Counted from the stretch's first letter, positions 7,747 to 16,031 are shown. The stretch: DNA of 64,000 nucleotides from Actinoallomurus purpureus (GCF_024055795.1 NZ_JAMXMY010000034.1:1-64000), one strand, 5' to 3'. Made by a program: numbers and translations. Notes: generated by a model not told the origin, from the sequence alone.

Positions 7747-9483
7747 ATGTCCGACCCGCAGCACGTTCTCGCCGCCCGCGTCCAGGCCGCCCTCGGGGCG
7801 GCGTTCGGAGAGCCCGACGCCGACCCGGTGATCCGCCCGTCGCAGTTCGCCGACTTCCAGGCCAACGTCGCGCTTCCGCTCGCGAAGAAGTTGGGCCGGA
7901 AGCCGCGCGACATCGCCACCGAGATCGTGGCCCACCTCGACGTGTCCGACGTCTGCGAGAAGGTCGAGATCAGCGGCCCGGGGTTCGTCAACCTGACGCT
8001 CGGCCCCGGCTGGATCGCCGGGCAGGCCCAGGAGATGCTCGGCGACGCGCGGCTGTCCGTCGAGAAGACCGACGCGCCGCAGACGGCGATCGTGGAGTAC
8101 TCCTCGCCGAACATCGCCAAGGAGATGCACGTCGGCCACCTGCGGACCACGATCGTCGGCGACGCGATCGCGCGGGTGCTGGAGTTCGCCGGGCACCACG
8201 TGATCCGGGACAACCACGTCGGCGACTGGGGCACGCCGTACGGCATGCTGATCGAGCTCCTCCTCGACGTGGGCGAGGGCTCGGAGCAGGCCAAGCTCCT
8301 CGAGACGGACCCCAACGCCTTCTACCAGGCGGCCCGGGAGCATTTCGACTCCGATCCGGAGTTCGCCCAGCGGTCGCGGGAGCGGGTCGTGAAGCTGCAG
8401 GCCCACGACGCCGACACCATCCGGCACTGGGAGCGGCTGGTCGACCTGTCGAAGATCTACCTCCACAAGGTGTACGGCCGGCTCGGCGTCACGCTGACCG
8501 ACGACGACATCCGGGGCGAGAGCTTCTACGACGACATGCTCGGCGACATCGCCGACGAGCTTCAGGCCAAGGGCGTCGCGGTGATCAGCGAGGGCGCGCT
8601 GTGCGTGTTCCCGCCCGGGTTCACCGGCCGGGACGGCGACCCGCTGCCGGTGATCATTCGCAAGAGCGACGGCGGCTACAACTACTCCACCTCCGACCTG
8701 GCCACGATCCGGTACCGCGTCGACAAGATGAATGTCGACCGGATGATCTACGTGGTCGGCAGCCAGCAGGCGCTGCACTTCCAGATGGTGTTCGCGGTGG
8801 CCCGGATGGCAGGCTGGCTGCCGGACGGCGTCAGCGCCGAGCACGCCCAGATCGGCAGCGTGCTGGGCCCCGACGGGAAGATCTTCCGAACCCGGAGCGG
8901 CAAGTCGATCAAGCTGACCGAGCTGCTGGACGAGGCCGTCGAGCGCGCCGGTGCCGCGTTCGACGAGGTGCCGCACGACGAGCCGTTCGACGGCGAGACC
9001 CGGCGGCAGGTCGTCGAGGCGGTCGGCATCGGCGCGGTGAAGTACGCCGACCTGTCGACGGCGCGCGGCAGCGAGTACGTCTTCGACTTCGACCGGATGA
9101 TCTCGTTCCGGGGCAACACGGGGCCGTACCTCCAGTACGCCACGGCGCGGATCCGGTCGATCTTCCGCAAGGGCGGCCTGAGCCCGGAGGAGGCGACGGG
9201 GCCGATCGTGCTCGGTCACGAGGCCGAGCGGGCGCTCGCGCTGCACCTCCTGGGGTTCGGCGCCGCCGTGCACCAGACCGGCGAGACGACCGAGCCGCAC
9301 CGGCTGTGCGCATACCTCTTCGACCTCGCCTCGGCCTACACCACCTTCTACGAGAACTGCCCGGTGCTGAAGGCGCCGGACGAGGCCACGAAGGCCTCCC
9401 GCCTGGCGCTGTGCGCGCTGACCCTGCGCACCCTGGGCAAGGGCCTCGCGCTGCTCGGCGTGGCGACTCCGGAGCGCATGTAG
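7747..9483 (+). CDS. argS: Arginyl-tRNA synthetase
   Basis: 578-residue class I aminoacyl-tRNA synthetase that charges tRNA-Arg with arginine. Order: N-terminal Add1 domain, the HIGH-type signature in SPNIAKEMHVGHLR (about residues 119-132), the catalytic core with DNHVGDWGTPYG, and the C-terminal all-alpha anticodon domain (DALR) ending LALLGVATPERM. Length is normal. The ATG has a weak GAGGA sequence upstream at about 7737-7741. A TAGGCT at 7690-7695 is a possible -10 element. A strong hairpin follows the stop codon. Confidence 0.97.
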   Translation: MSDPQHVLAARVQAALGAAFGEPDADPVIRPSQFADFQANVALPLAKKLGRKPRDIATEIVAHLDVSDVCEKVEISGPGFVNLTLGPGWIAGQAQEMLGDARLSVEKTDAPQTAIVEYSSPNIAKEMHVGHLRTTIVGDAIARVLEFAGHHVIRDNHVGDWGTPYGMLIELLLDVGEGSEQAKLLETDPNAFYQAAREHFDSDPEFAQRSRERVVKLQAHDADTIRHWERLVDLSKIYLHKVYGRLGVTLTDDDIRGESFYDDMLGDIADELQAKGVAVISEGALCVFPPGFTGRDGDPLPVIIRKSDGGYNYSTSDLATIRYRVDKMNVDRMIYVVGSQQALHFQMVFAVARMAGWLPDGVSAEHAQIGSVLGPDGKIFRTRSGKSIKLTELLDEAVERAGAAFDEVPHDEPFDGETRRQVVEAVGIGAVKYADLSTARGSEYVFDFDRMISFRGNTGPYLQYATARIRSIFRKGGLSPEEATGPIVLGHEAERALALHLLGFGAAVHQTGETTEPHRLCAYLFDLASAYTTFYENCPVLKAPDEATKASRLALCALTLRTLGKGLALLGVATPERM

Positions 9484-9487
9484 CGGC

Positions 9488-9522
9488 CGGTCCGGTGATC
9501 TCTGGCGATGATCACCGGACCG
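9488..9522 (+). terminator. argS terminator hairpin
   Basis: Perfect 13-bp stem, CGGTCCGGTGATC at 9488-9500 paired with 9510-9522, loop of 9 nt, starting 5 nt after the argS stop codon. No long U-run follows, which is common for actinomycete terminators. Confidence 0.75.
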
Positions 9523-9713
9523 TGGTGTCTCTCAACCCTTGATGAACTTGAACTGATCAACCGAGATTGCCATCTGCGGCGCTGCGCGCCTACCGGCCGC
9601 TGACCTGCACACGAGCGGCTGTCATTGGTCGTTGCCGGTTACCGCCGGCCACCCTCTCCGTCCCCCGCCTCTTCGCTGATCCTGCAATCGGCCGAGCGCC
9701 ATGAAATGGAAAA

Positions 9714-9761
9714 CCGCCGAGACGCGAGTCTCGGCGGCTGAAGAAGGCCCACAGCCTTCTT
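9714..9761 (-). terminator. Tandem hairpin terminator
   Basis: Two adjacent perfect hairpins downstream of the 9805-10191 gene: AAGAAGGC / GCCTTCTT (9741-9761, 5-nt loop), then CCGCCGAGAC / GTCTCGGCGG (9714-9737, loop of 4). Read on the minus strand, the second stem is followed directly by TTTT, a classic intrinsic terminator. The rest of 9523-9713 holds no gene I can support. Confidence 0.8.
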
Positions 9762-9804
9762 TCCTTGGGGTCGTCCGCGTTAATCCGGCACGGACGACAG
9801 GTTC

Positions 9805-10191
9805 TCAGTTCTGCGGGAATTGCTCGTACTGGTCCAGCACGTCGCAGAACTGCGAGAAGTCGAAGGCAGACTCCCAGACGAGGCACTCATTCTTCTCCAG
9901 GTCGTGGAACCCGAAGAAGGTGTGGCTTGTACCGGTGATGACGAATCCGGACCACACGTCGTCGACACGGAGCTCCCACACCATCGCGCGCACGCCCCAC
10001 TCCTCCGCCGACCGGTCCAGCAGATGGGGGAACGTGGTGGTCAGGCGGCGGCTGCCGTGGAAGTCGTGCAGGTACGTGTGCAGGCGGCGGTTCGCATTGA
10101 CCGTGTCATCGAAGCGCCAATCTGCGCCGCACTTGCGCGCCCAGGTGGTGGCGTATTCGATAACGGCAATGTCAAGAGGGCTAAGTTTCAT
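9805..10191 (-). CDS. Hypothetical protein (128 residues)
   Basis: Soluble acidic protein without a signal peptide or membrane segment; I do not recognise the family. It is rich in aromatic residues (several Trp, Phe and Tyr) in an alternating pattern suggesting a small alpha/beta or beta-barrel fold. The ATG at 10191 has GGGAAAGAAGG just upstream. The gene and its flanks are clearly less GC-rich than the neighbours, and it sits with another unrecognised gene between argS and a housekeeping-like block, suggesting acquired DNA. It ends in a strong tandem terminator, so it is likely expressed as its own unit. Confidence 0.7.
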   Translation of the reverse strand: MKLSPLDIAVIEYATTWARKCGADWRFDDTVNANRRLHTYLHDFHGSRRLTTTFPHLLDRSAEEWGVRAMVWELRVDDVWSGFVITGTSHTFFGFHDLEKNECLVWESAFDFSQFCDVLDQYEQFPQN

Positions 10192-10229
10192 GGCCTTCTT
10201 TCCCTGTTTGTGGTCTTTAGTGGTTTAGG

Positions 10230-10256
10230 TTGTACAAGTTCGCGCACATAGTACAT
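10230..10256 (-). promoter_or_regulatory. GTAC-type palindromes upstream of the 128-residue gene
   Basis: The 8-bp palindrome TTGTACAA (10230-10237) is followed 14 nt later by the related half site AGTACAT (10250-10256). The position, about 40-65 bp before the ATG at 10191, suits a promoter-operator. Which regulator binds is unknown. Confidence 0.4.
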
Positions 10257-10307
10257 CAAGAGGCGACCCTGCACAGCCGCAGGTCCGAAAGCTCCTCAAG
10301 ATCGCCA

Positions 10308-10787
10308 CTACTCCGGCGAGTCCTCGCCGTCGGCCCTGAGCGCCTTGGCCAAGGCGAGTTCCCGCAGGCACTCTCGGCAGTTCGGCTCACTCGTGATGCG
10401 CTTCGCTTCTTCCGGTGCGAAGCTGAAGCCGCACAGCGCCTGATTGGTATGGCCGCGGCGGTAGTGCGAGCCATAGGCACGCCAGTCGTACGCATCGCGC
10501 ACCCGGACCGCGATCACTGGCTTACCGTCGTACGGAGCGCCACTTGGCCAGCGATAAGCCGGAGAAAGGTCACACCTCATCCGATAGTCCGGTCCGTACC
10601 CGAAGAGCGCCGCATTCGCGTGGTCAACCGCATCGGCCGGTTGCTCGAACGATAGGTCCCAATCCTCCATGTGAAACCAGCAACGCTCGCCATGAGCTTC
10701 TACGAGGTCCCGGAACTTCAGGATGAGCCGCCACAGGTCATGGCGACTCACCCGCACCGTGTCTGTGCTCGCACCGCTTGGGATCAA
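10308..10787 (-). CDS. Hypothetical protein with C-terminal Cys/His zinc-ribbon-like motif
   Basis: 159 residues as drawn from a TTG at 10787; GTG starts at 10757 or 10751 are equally possible. The N-terminal half contains conserved-looking aromatic pairs (CWFHMEDWDL). The C-terminal part has HTNQALCGF followed about 15 residues later by NCRECLRELAL, a His/Cys then Cys-x2-Cys arrangement that could hold one zinc ion. I cannot assign a family. Base composition is lower in GC than in the genes on either side. It lies upstream of the 128-residue gene on the same strand and may share its origin. Confidence 0.6.
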   Translation of the reverse strand: MIPSGASTDTVRVSRHDLWRLILKFRDLVEAHGERCWFHMEDWDLSFEQPADAVDHANAALFGYGPDYRMRCDLSPAYRWPSGAPYDGKPVIAVRVRDAYDWRAYGSHYRRGHTNQALCGFSFAPEEAKRITSEPNCRECLRELALAKALRADGEDSPE

Positions 10788-10967
10788 GGACGGATGTGGG
10801 TTGCGGCAAGGTGAAATCTTTGGACTTCCGGCTGAAGTCGAGAAGGTCGGCGTTCACCTTCCTTCGGGTCGGTTCGTGCCGGGATGTCGAGGGACAGGTG
10901 GAACGCACCAGCCGCTCAGAGCGTCGCATATGCGGCGATGGGGTCCCCCGAAGGTCCAGGAGGCGGC

Positions 10968-12521
10968 GTGAGCGACGACTGGTGGGTCGACAACAGGCAG
11001 GATCGCCAGATCCGCGACCTTCAGAGCGAGCTGAACGCGGCGTATGACGACGCCGAGCGGCGCTCGCGGACGCTCCAGTCGAAGCTGTCGGAGGTTCAGG
11101 GCACGCTCGAACGGCGGATCGACCGCCTGGCCAGGTCGTTCGACGCCTTCGTGGAGCTGTCGGATCTGCGCCTGGAGCTCGCGGCGTTCGACCGGGAGAT
11201 CGCGATCCGGGGCGAGACCCGGCGGCTGCTGACCTCGCTGGCGCGGGAGGTCACCGACCCGCCCCGCCGGGAGACGGCGGAATGCCCCGGCTACTGGCTC
11301 GGCCCGGCCGCCGAGGCGCTGCACGCTCTGGTCCGCGGCGACGAGGTGGCCGCCGAGTCGCACGCCACCGAGGCGACCCGCCGCGACGAGCCGCGGACCG
11401 CCCTGTTCCTCACGCTCGCGCTCGCCGTCGCGGGCCGGGACACCCTGGCCGCGCCGTGGCTGGCACGGACCCTGCCACCCCTGGGCACGACGGTCACCCG
11501 CGTGCAGCGGCGGTTGTGGACGGCCTGCGCCGAGGGCGTCTTCGGCGAGATGGGGCGGTCCCACATCGAACGTCGCCTGGCCGAGTTCGTCGACGGCCTC
11601 CCGGCCGATGCGGTGGCCGGGGAGGGCAGGGCATGGCGCGAGAAGATCGCCTCCGTGGTGGGGCGCGCGGAGACCTCCTGGATGCCCCGGACCCTGCAGG
11701 GCGAGGCGGCCCTGACCGAGCCGCCGGCGAACGCCGCCCGCCTCGCCCGCCTGCGGGCCCGGGTCGAAGAGACGCTCCCCGCGGCCGAACCCCCCGCGGG
11801 AACGCCCGATGACACTTCTCTGGCGGAGTTCGCCCGGCTGCTGACCGTGCTCGTCGACGAGGGAAGCCCCGACGAGGCTCCGCTGATCGCCCGGGCCCGC
11901 GAGCTACGCCGGATCATCGAGAACGGTGACTCCGAGCAGCCCCGGGCGTGGGACGCCCCGGGCGGGGAGACCCTCGCGCTGCTGCGGGGTGACATGTTCG
12001 ACAAGGCCGCGCCGGCGCTGCGCTCGCTCGCCCTGCGCACCGGGCGCCGGTGGATCGCCGAGGCCGCCGGCGACCTCGCGGAGAAGGCGTCCCGCCCTCT
12101 CCCCGCGCGCGTACGGGTACGGGTCGGCGGCTGGCACCTGTCGGTGGGGCCGGACGGAACGGAGTCGACGGCGGAGCTGGAGGCCGGGGTCGACGACGTG
12201 TACGCGACCAGCCCGGTGGCGGAGCGGGCCGGGCTGTCCCTGGCGGTCGCCGGTGTCCTGGTCCTCGTCCTCACCGCCGTGGCCGGGATCCCCGCTCTCG
12301 CGGTCCTCGCCGGGGTGGTCGCCATCGCCGGCGCCGTCCTGTGGATCACGCGGCGGCTCGGCCGCCGGGCGGCCGCCGAGTCCGCCGTACGGGAGAAGGA
12401 CCGCCTCATCCGCGAGGCTGGACAGATCACCGAGGCCATCCGGGAACACCGCTCGCGCTACGAGACTCTCGCCACGTCGGCGGCGAAAGATCGCGACGCG
12501 ATTCTTACCATCGTCGACTAG
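10968..12521 (+). CDS. Coiled-coil membrane protein with helical-repeat region
   Basis: 517-residue protein of unrecognised family. Residues about 8-60 form a heptad-rich coiled coil (QIRDLQSELNAAYDDAERRS). The middle, to about residue 385, is all-helical and TPR-like. Two adjacent hydrophobic segments around residues 425-470 (LSLAVAGVLVLVLTAVAG, then IPALAVLAGVVAIAGAVLW) make a membrane hairpin, and the tail is again charged and coiled. The GTG at 10968 follows AGGAGGCG. It precedes the glutamate-cysteine ligase-like gene by 51 bp in the same direction, so the two are probably co-transcribed. The architecture suggests a membrane-tethered scaffold. Confidence 0.7.
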   Translation: MSDDWWVDNRQDRQIRDLQSELNAAYDDAERRSRTLQSKLSEVQGTLERRIDRLARSFDAFVELSDLRLELAAFDREIAIRGETRRLLTSLAREVTDPPRRETAECPGYWLGPAAEALHALVRGDEVAAESHATEATRRDEPRTALFLTLALAVAGRDTLAAPWLARTLPPLGTTVTRVQRRLWTACAEGVFGEMGRSHIERRLAEFVDGLPADAVAGEGRAWREKIASVVGRAETSWMPRTLQGEAALTEPPANAARLARLRARVEETLPAAEPPAGTPDDTSLAEFARLLTVLVDEGSPDEAPLIARARELRRIIENGDSEQPRAWDAPGGETLALLRGDMFDKAAPALRSLALRTGRRWIAEAAGDLAEKASRPLPARVRVRVGGWHLSVGPDGTESTAELEAGVDDVYATSPVAERAGLSLAVAGVLVLVLTAVAGIPALAVLAGVVAIAGAVLWITRRLGRRAAAESAVREKDRLIREAGQITEAIREHRSRYETLATSAAKDRDAILTIVD

Positions 12522-12572
12522 GGGTATGCCCTCCTTTGGGAAGAATGGGACGAACATCCCCGGAGGCTTGGC

Positions 12573-14054
12573 ATGGGCAGGGACGTGGCGGCGGTCACCA
12601 TCACCAAGGAGGACCGGCGGCTTTACAGGGACAAGGTCCGGCGTTGTCTGGAGGCCCTGTCGGCGATGCTGCGCGAGTCCCGATTCGAGGACGACCGCGC
12701 CTGCATCGGCATGGAGGTCGAGCTCAACCTCGTCGACGAGACCGGCCGCCCTGCGATGCGGAACGCGGCGGTTCTGGAGTCCATCGCCGATCCGGGCGCG
12801 TGGGCGACCGAGCTCGCGCAGTTCAACATCGAGATCAACATGCCGCCCGGGTCGCTGGCCGGGAAGTCGCTCGCCATGCTCGAACAGGCCATCCGCGACA
12901 ACCTCAACCATGCCGACGGGCGGGCGCGTACAGCGGGCGCCGAACTGGTGATGGTCGGCATCCTGCCGACACTGCGCGAGTCCGACCTCGGCGAGGCGGC
13001 ACTGTCGGCCAACCCGCGCTACCGGCTTCTCAACGAGCAGGTCCTCGCGGCGCGTGGCGAGAACCTGTCGCTGGACATCGACGGCGTCGAGCGACTGCGC
13101 ACCACCGCGGACTGCATCGCGCCCGAGGCGGCCTGCACGAGCGTCCAGTTCCACCTGCAGGTCGGCCCGGACGACTTCGCGGCGTCCTGGAACGCCGCCC
13201 AGGCCATCGCCGGCGTGCAGGTCGCGGTCGGCGCGAACTCACCGTTCCTTTTCGGCCGCGAGCTGTGGCGGGAGACCCGGCTCCCGCTGTTCGAGCAGGC
13301 GACCGACACGCGCTCGGAGGAACTGAAGGTCCAGGGCGTACGGCCCCGGGTCTGGTTCGGCGAACGCTGGATCGACTCGGCGTTCGACCTGTTCGAGGAG
13401 AACTCGCGTTACTTCTCCGCGCTGCTGCCCCTGTGCGAGGACGAGGACCCCCTGGAGGCCCTGGCCCGCAGCGAGATCCCCGAGCTGGCCGAGCTCTCGC
13501 TGCACAACGGCACGATCTACCGCTGGAACCGCCCGGTGTACGCCGTCGGCGCCGGCCGCCCGCACCTGCGGGTGGAGAACAGGGTCCTGCCCGCCGGTCC
13601 GACCGTCGCGGACACCATGGCGAACGCCGCCTTCTACTACGGCCTCGTACGCGCCCTGGCGGAGGAGGAGCACCCGGTGTGGGAGCGGATGTCCTTCGCG
13701 TCCGCCGCCGACAACGCACGCCGGGGCGCGCGGTACGGCCTGGACGCCCGGGTCTTCTGGCCCGGCGTCGGCGAAGTGCCGGTCGCCGAACTCGTGCTGA
13801 GCCACCTGCTGCCCAAGGCCGTCACCGGCCTCGACCGGTGGGGTGTCGACACGGTCGTACGGGACCGGCTGCTCGGCATCATCGAACAACGCTGCGTGAC
13901 CGGCCAGAACGGCGCGACGTGGCAGGTCGAGACCGTCCGCGCGGCCGGCGGCGACCGCGAGGAGGCGCTACGGCTGATGACGCGCCGCTATGTCGAGCAC
14001 ATGCACACGAACGCACCCGTGCACACCTGGCCGATCGGCGTCTACTGGAGGTAG
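12573..14054 (+). CDS. Glutamate-cysteine ligase-like protein (GCS2 family)
   Basis: 493-residue member of the glutamate-cysteine ligase family 2, carboxylate-amine ligases that make gamma-glutamyl amides from glutamate and an amine or thiol with ATP. Visible signatures include GMEVELNLVDE near residue 48, QFNIEINMPPGSL near residue 88, TSVQFHLQVGP near residue 190 and VENRVLPAGPT near residue 335, which supply the acidic metal-binding residues and Arg. Actinomycetes generally use mycothiol, so the substrate is open. ATG at 12573 with GGAGG upstream. The last 13 bp overlap the convergent DUF2630 gene. Confidence 0.8.
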   Translation: MGRDVAAVTITKEDRRLYRDKVRRCLEALSAMLRESRFEDDRACIGMEVELNLVDETGRPAMRNAAVLESIADPGAWATELAQFNIEINMPPGSLAGKSLAMLEQAIRDNLNHADGRARTAGAELVMVGILPTLRESDLGEAALSANPRYRLLNEQVLAARGENLSLDIDGVERLRTTADCIAPEAACTSVQFHLQVGPDDFAASWNAAQAIAGVQVAVGANSPFLFGRELWRETRLPLFEQATDTRSEELKVQGVRPRVWFGERWIDSAFDLFEENSRYFSALLPLCEDEDPLEALARSEIPELAELSLHNGTIYRWNRPVYAVGAGRPHLRVENRVLPAGPTVADTMANAAFYYGLVRALAEEEHPVWERMSFASAADNARRGARYGLDARVFWPGVGEVPVAELVLSHLLPKAVTGLDRWGVDTVVRDRLLGIIEQRCVTGQNGATWQVETVRAAGGDREEALRLMTRRYVEHMHTNAPVHTWPIGVYWR

Positions 14055-14287
14055 CCCTCGACCTCACCGGCCGGCCTGGCGTCGGCGCCGTCGGGATCCT
14101 CTCCCGCGGTGCGCCGCGCCCTGCGCTGGCGCAGGAGATCCCAGCACTGATCGAGCTGTTCTTCGACCGACCGCAGCCGCTGGTGCTCCTCGTCGGCGGT
14201 CAGATCCCCCTTCTGCAACCGTTCACGGAGCGTGTGCTCCTCATCCACAAGATCGTTGATATGACCGAGAATCTCGTTGTCCTGCAT
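14042..14287 (-). CDS. DUF2630 family small protein
   Basis: 81-residue acidic helical protein matching DUF2630: the opening MQDNEILGHINDLVDEEH and the core EHQRLRSVEEQLDQCWDLLRQRRA are typical. It probably forms a short helical hairpin or coiled coil in the cytoplasm; no function is established. Read against the glutamate-cysteine ligase-like gene, it overlaps its 3' end by 13 bp, so the two transcripts are antisense at their ends. The ATG has GAGAGGTGATCC upstream. Confidence 0.85.
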   Translation of the reverse strand: MQDNEILGHINDLVDEEHTLRERLQKGDLTADEEHQRLRSVEEQLDQCWDLLRQRRARRTAGEDPDGADARPAGEVEGYLQ

Positions 14288-14444
14288 CCCTGGATCACCT
14301 CTCGACGACAGTTTGACAGCTCCGCGTCGCGAGCGGCATTCAGGAGGGGTGTCGGCTCACCGGGATCGGTCCCGCCCGGCCCGGGCGATGATCCGTGGCC
14401 GGAGCCGCCACCGCCGCGGTGAGGGCTCCGGTCGCCCCGCCCCG

Positions 14445-15110
14445 TCACAGTGGATTGCGGCTCCCGACGAGCCCGTTGAGGAACCCGCCGGCCCGCTCCG
14501 GTGCCGCCGGCCGGCCGACGGTCGCGCTCTCCGGCGGTGGCCCCGCCTTGGACTCCCCCGAACCCGACGGCGCCTCGGCGGCGGCCTTGGGCTTCGCCTT
14601 CGCCGTGCTCCTGGGCTTCGCGGTCGTCGTCTTCTTCTTGGCCGTGGTCTTCTTCGCCGTCGCGGTGGACGGCTTCTTGGCCGCGGCGGTCCTGGTGGTC
14701 GTGGCCCGCTTCGTCGTGCTCCGGGACTCCGCGGCGGCCGGCGGCTTCATCGCCGACATCGCCTTGGCGGCCGTGGTGAGCGACTCCGCAGCGGTGGCCA
14801 TCGCCTTGGTCGCGGTGTTCATCGCCTTCAGGGCGGTGTTCATCGCCTGAGCCGAACTCGTCGCCTTGCTCGCCGCCGCCGTCATCTTCGACGCGGCGGA
14901 CGAGACCTTCGTGGCGGCGGACGACACCTTGGTCGCGGCGGCGGCCGGAGTGACCGAGCTCTTCTTGGACGTGCTCGCGGACTTCTTCGCCGCGGCCGTC
15001 TTGGTGGACTTCTTGGTCGCGGCGGTCTTCTTCGCGCCGGTCTTCGCTGTGCGGCTCGAGCTCGCCGTGGAACGGCGGGCGGTCGACCGCGTCGTGGTAT
15101 TCGTGGGCAC
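14445..15110 (-). CDS. Histone H1-like Lys/Ala/Thr-rich protein
   Basis: 221-residue very basic low-complexity protein. Residues 1-50 and about 125-180 are KK/AAKK/TKK-rich and resemble the C-terminal tails of actinobacterial HU (HupB/HupS) and eukaryotic histone H1, so non-specific DNA compaction is likely. There is no HU fold in front of the tails. Between them (about 55-115) is a lysine-poor stretch with hydrophobic residues at regular spacing (ATKVSSAATKVSSAASKM), which may form an amphipathic helix or coiled coil, a layout like phasin-type PHA granule proteins. GTG start at 15110 with GGGGGA upstream. Confidence 0.75.
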   Translation of the reverse strand: MPTNTTTRSTARRSTASSSRTAKTGAKKTAATKKSTKTAAAKKSASTSKKSSVTPAAAATKVSSAATKVSSAASKMTAAASKATSSAQAMNTALKAMNTATKAMATAAESLTTAAKAMSAMKPPAAAESRSTTKRATTTRTAAAKKPSTATAKKTTAKKKTTTAKPRSTAKAKPKAAAEAPSGSGESKAGPPPESATVGRPAAPERAGGFLNGLVGSRNPL

Positions 15111-15173
15111 TGATCCATCCCCCCGTGTTGATCAGTTACGGAGGGATGCATTCCACAATCAACGACGATTCAC

Positions 15174-15229
15174 ACACCGGCTGAACACCAGACGGCCGGT
15201 GTTTGCAGGAAATATGGCTATCAGCCGGT
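15174..15229. promoter_or_regulatory. Mutually exclusive inverted repeats upstream of the histone-like gene
   Basis: ACACCGGC (15174-15181) can pair with GCCGGTGT (15195-15202), while the overlapping ACCGGCTGA (15176-15184) can pair with TCAGCCGGT (15221-15229). The two pairings exclude each other. The block lies in the 223-bp gap between the histone-like gene (start 15110) and the end of vapC. Role unproven. Confidence 0.4.
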
Positions 15230-15334
15230 GAAATCGAGCCGTCATCCCCCACACGCCCACTCTTCGGCAGGGAGGCGCCCGCCGTACGGACGGGCACCTC
15301 CGACCCCGGCCAGATCAGGCCCTCACCAAGGCGC

Positions 15335-15727
15335 TTAAGCAGGCATGTCGACGACCAGGCCCGCGCCTGCCGCCGCTTCTGCCAGACGCTTGTCGTAGGT
15401 GACGAACGAGGTCAGCCGCGTCCGGATGCGGAGTGCGGTGGCGAGGTGGATCGCGTCCAGGCTTCGAACGGTGACGGGTCTGATCGTCTGCGCGAGGATA
15501 CGGATGCTCGGCTCGAGTTCCACCAACTCGATGAGGTCGAGCACCGGGTGCAGACGCACCACCGCCTCAGGCGCGTACCGCGCCAGAGCACGGAACGATT
15601 CGATCTCCAGCAGGGCGGAGCTGATCCAACCCGTGTCGGCGCGGTCGTCGAGCCAGTCGCGAAGCGCCTGAGACTCCGCCTCGGCATGGACGAGCTTGAC
15701 GACCGCCGCGGAGTCGAGATAGATCAT
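15335..15727 (-). CDS. vapC: PIN-domain toxin, VapC-like
   Basis: 130-residue PIN-domain ribonuclease, the toxin of a type II toxin-antitoxin pair. MIYLDSAAVVKL supplies the first Asp (D5), ALLEIES the conserved Glu near residue 41, and SLDAIHLATAL the Asp near residue 91; a further acidic residue is in VTYDKRLA. These acids bind Mg2+ for RNA cleavage. Its ATG (15725-15727) overlaps the stop of the upstream antitoxin gene, giving tight coupling. The RNA target cannot be predicted. Confidence 0.88.
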   Translation of the reverse strand: MIYLDSAAVVKLVHAEAESQALRDWLDDRADTGWISSALLEIESFRALARYAPEAVVRLHPVLDLIELVELEPSIRILAQTIRPVTVRSLDAIHLATALRIRTRLTSFVTYDKRLAEAAAGAGLVVDMPA

Positions 15728-15960
15728 CAGCGCTCTTCCTCGCGAGCGGCGGAGATCTCCTCGGCGATGTTGACGCCGTCCGGCTCACCCAGGGGCATGC
15801 GGAGGACGGCACGGCGCATCTCCGCCGCACGCTCCCTGCGCACGGCCGCTTCGAGCACCGCCTGGCGAATCGCGGCCGAGCGCGAGCTGCCGTCGTTGGT
15901 GAGCACGTCGAGAGCATGCTCGGTCTCTGAGTCGGTACGGAACGTGATCGTGTCGGCCAT
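15727..15960 (-). CDS. vapB: Ribbon-helix-helix antitoxin, VapB-like
   Basis: 77-residue antitoxin. The N-terminus (ADTITFRTDSETEHALDVL) followed by the helix SRSAAIRQAVLEA is a ribbon-helix-helix DNA-binding domain; the acidic tail (NIAEEISAAREEER) should wrap the toxin. I start it at the ATG at 15960, since an upstream in-frame ATG at 15978 lies inside a palindrome that looks like the operator. It overlaps vapC by one base and is divergent from the CoA transferase gene 71 bp away. Confidence 0.85.
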   Translation of the reverse strand: MADTITFRTDSETEHALDVLTNDGSSRSAAIRQAVLEAAVRRERAAEMRRAVLRMPLGEPDGVNIAEEISAAREEER

Positions 15961-15967
15961 ACACCAA

Positions 15968-15990
15968 GCGTAAGACATTCCATCTTACGC
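15968..15990. promoter_or_regulatory. Candidate vapBC operator palindrome
   Basis: Perfect inverted repeat GCGTAAGA (15968-15975), 7-bp spacer, TCTTACGC (15983-15990), 8 bp upstream of the vapB start codon. Position and symmetry fit autoregulation by the VapB ribbon-helix-helix dimer. Because the region is shared, it could also affect the divergent CoA transferase gene. Confidence 0.65.
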
Positions 15991-16004
15991 CACAATCGGT
16001 CAGG

Positions 16005-16026
16005 CCAAGCAGATGCTTGGTATAAC
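16005..16026 (+). promoter_or_regulatory. Second palindrome and -10-like TATAAC before the CoA transferase
   Basis: Perfect inverted repeat CCAAGCA-GA-TGCTTGG (16005-16020) runs directly into TATAAC (16021-16026), a good -10 match that ends 5 nt before the ATG at 16032. This suggests a near-leaderless transcript controlled by an operator over the core promoter. A third related half site, CCAAGCG, lies at 15964-15970. Confidence 0.5.
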
Positions 16027-16031
16027 GAGGT

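Noticed and set aside
6217-9300. 1027-codon minus-strand open frame opposite the reductase and argS
   Set aside because: Antisense artefact of third-position GC; argS is unmistakable on the plus strand.
12050-14422. 790-codon plus-strand frame overlapping the ligase gene in another phase
   Set aside because: Arg/Gly/Pro-rich composition without motifs; the ligase frame explains the codon pattern.
14445-15110. Repetitive sequence that might be a CRISPR-like or satellite array
   Set aside because: Repeats are Lys/Ala codons in one intact frame, without constant spacers.
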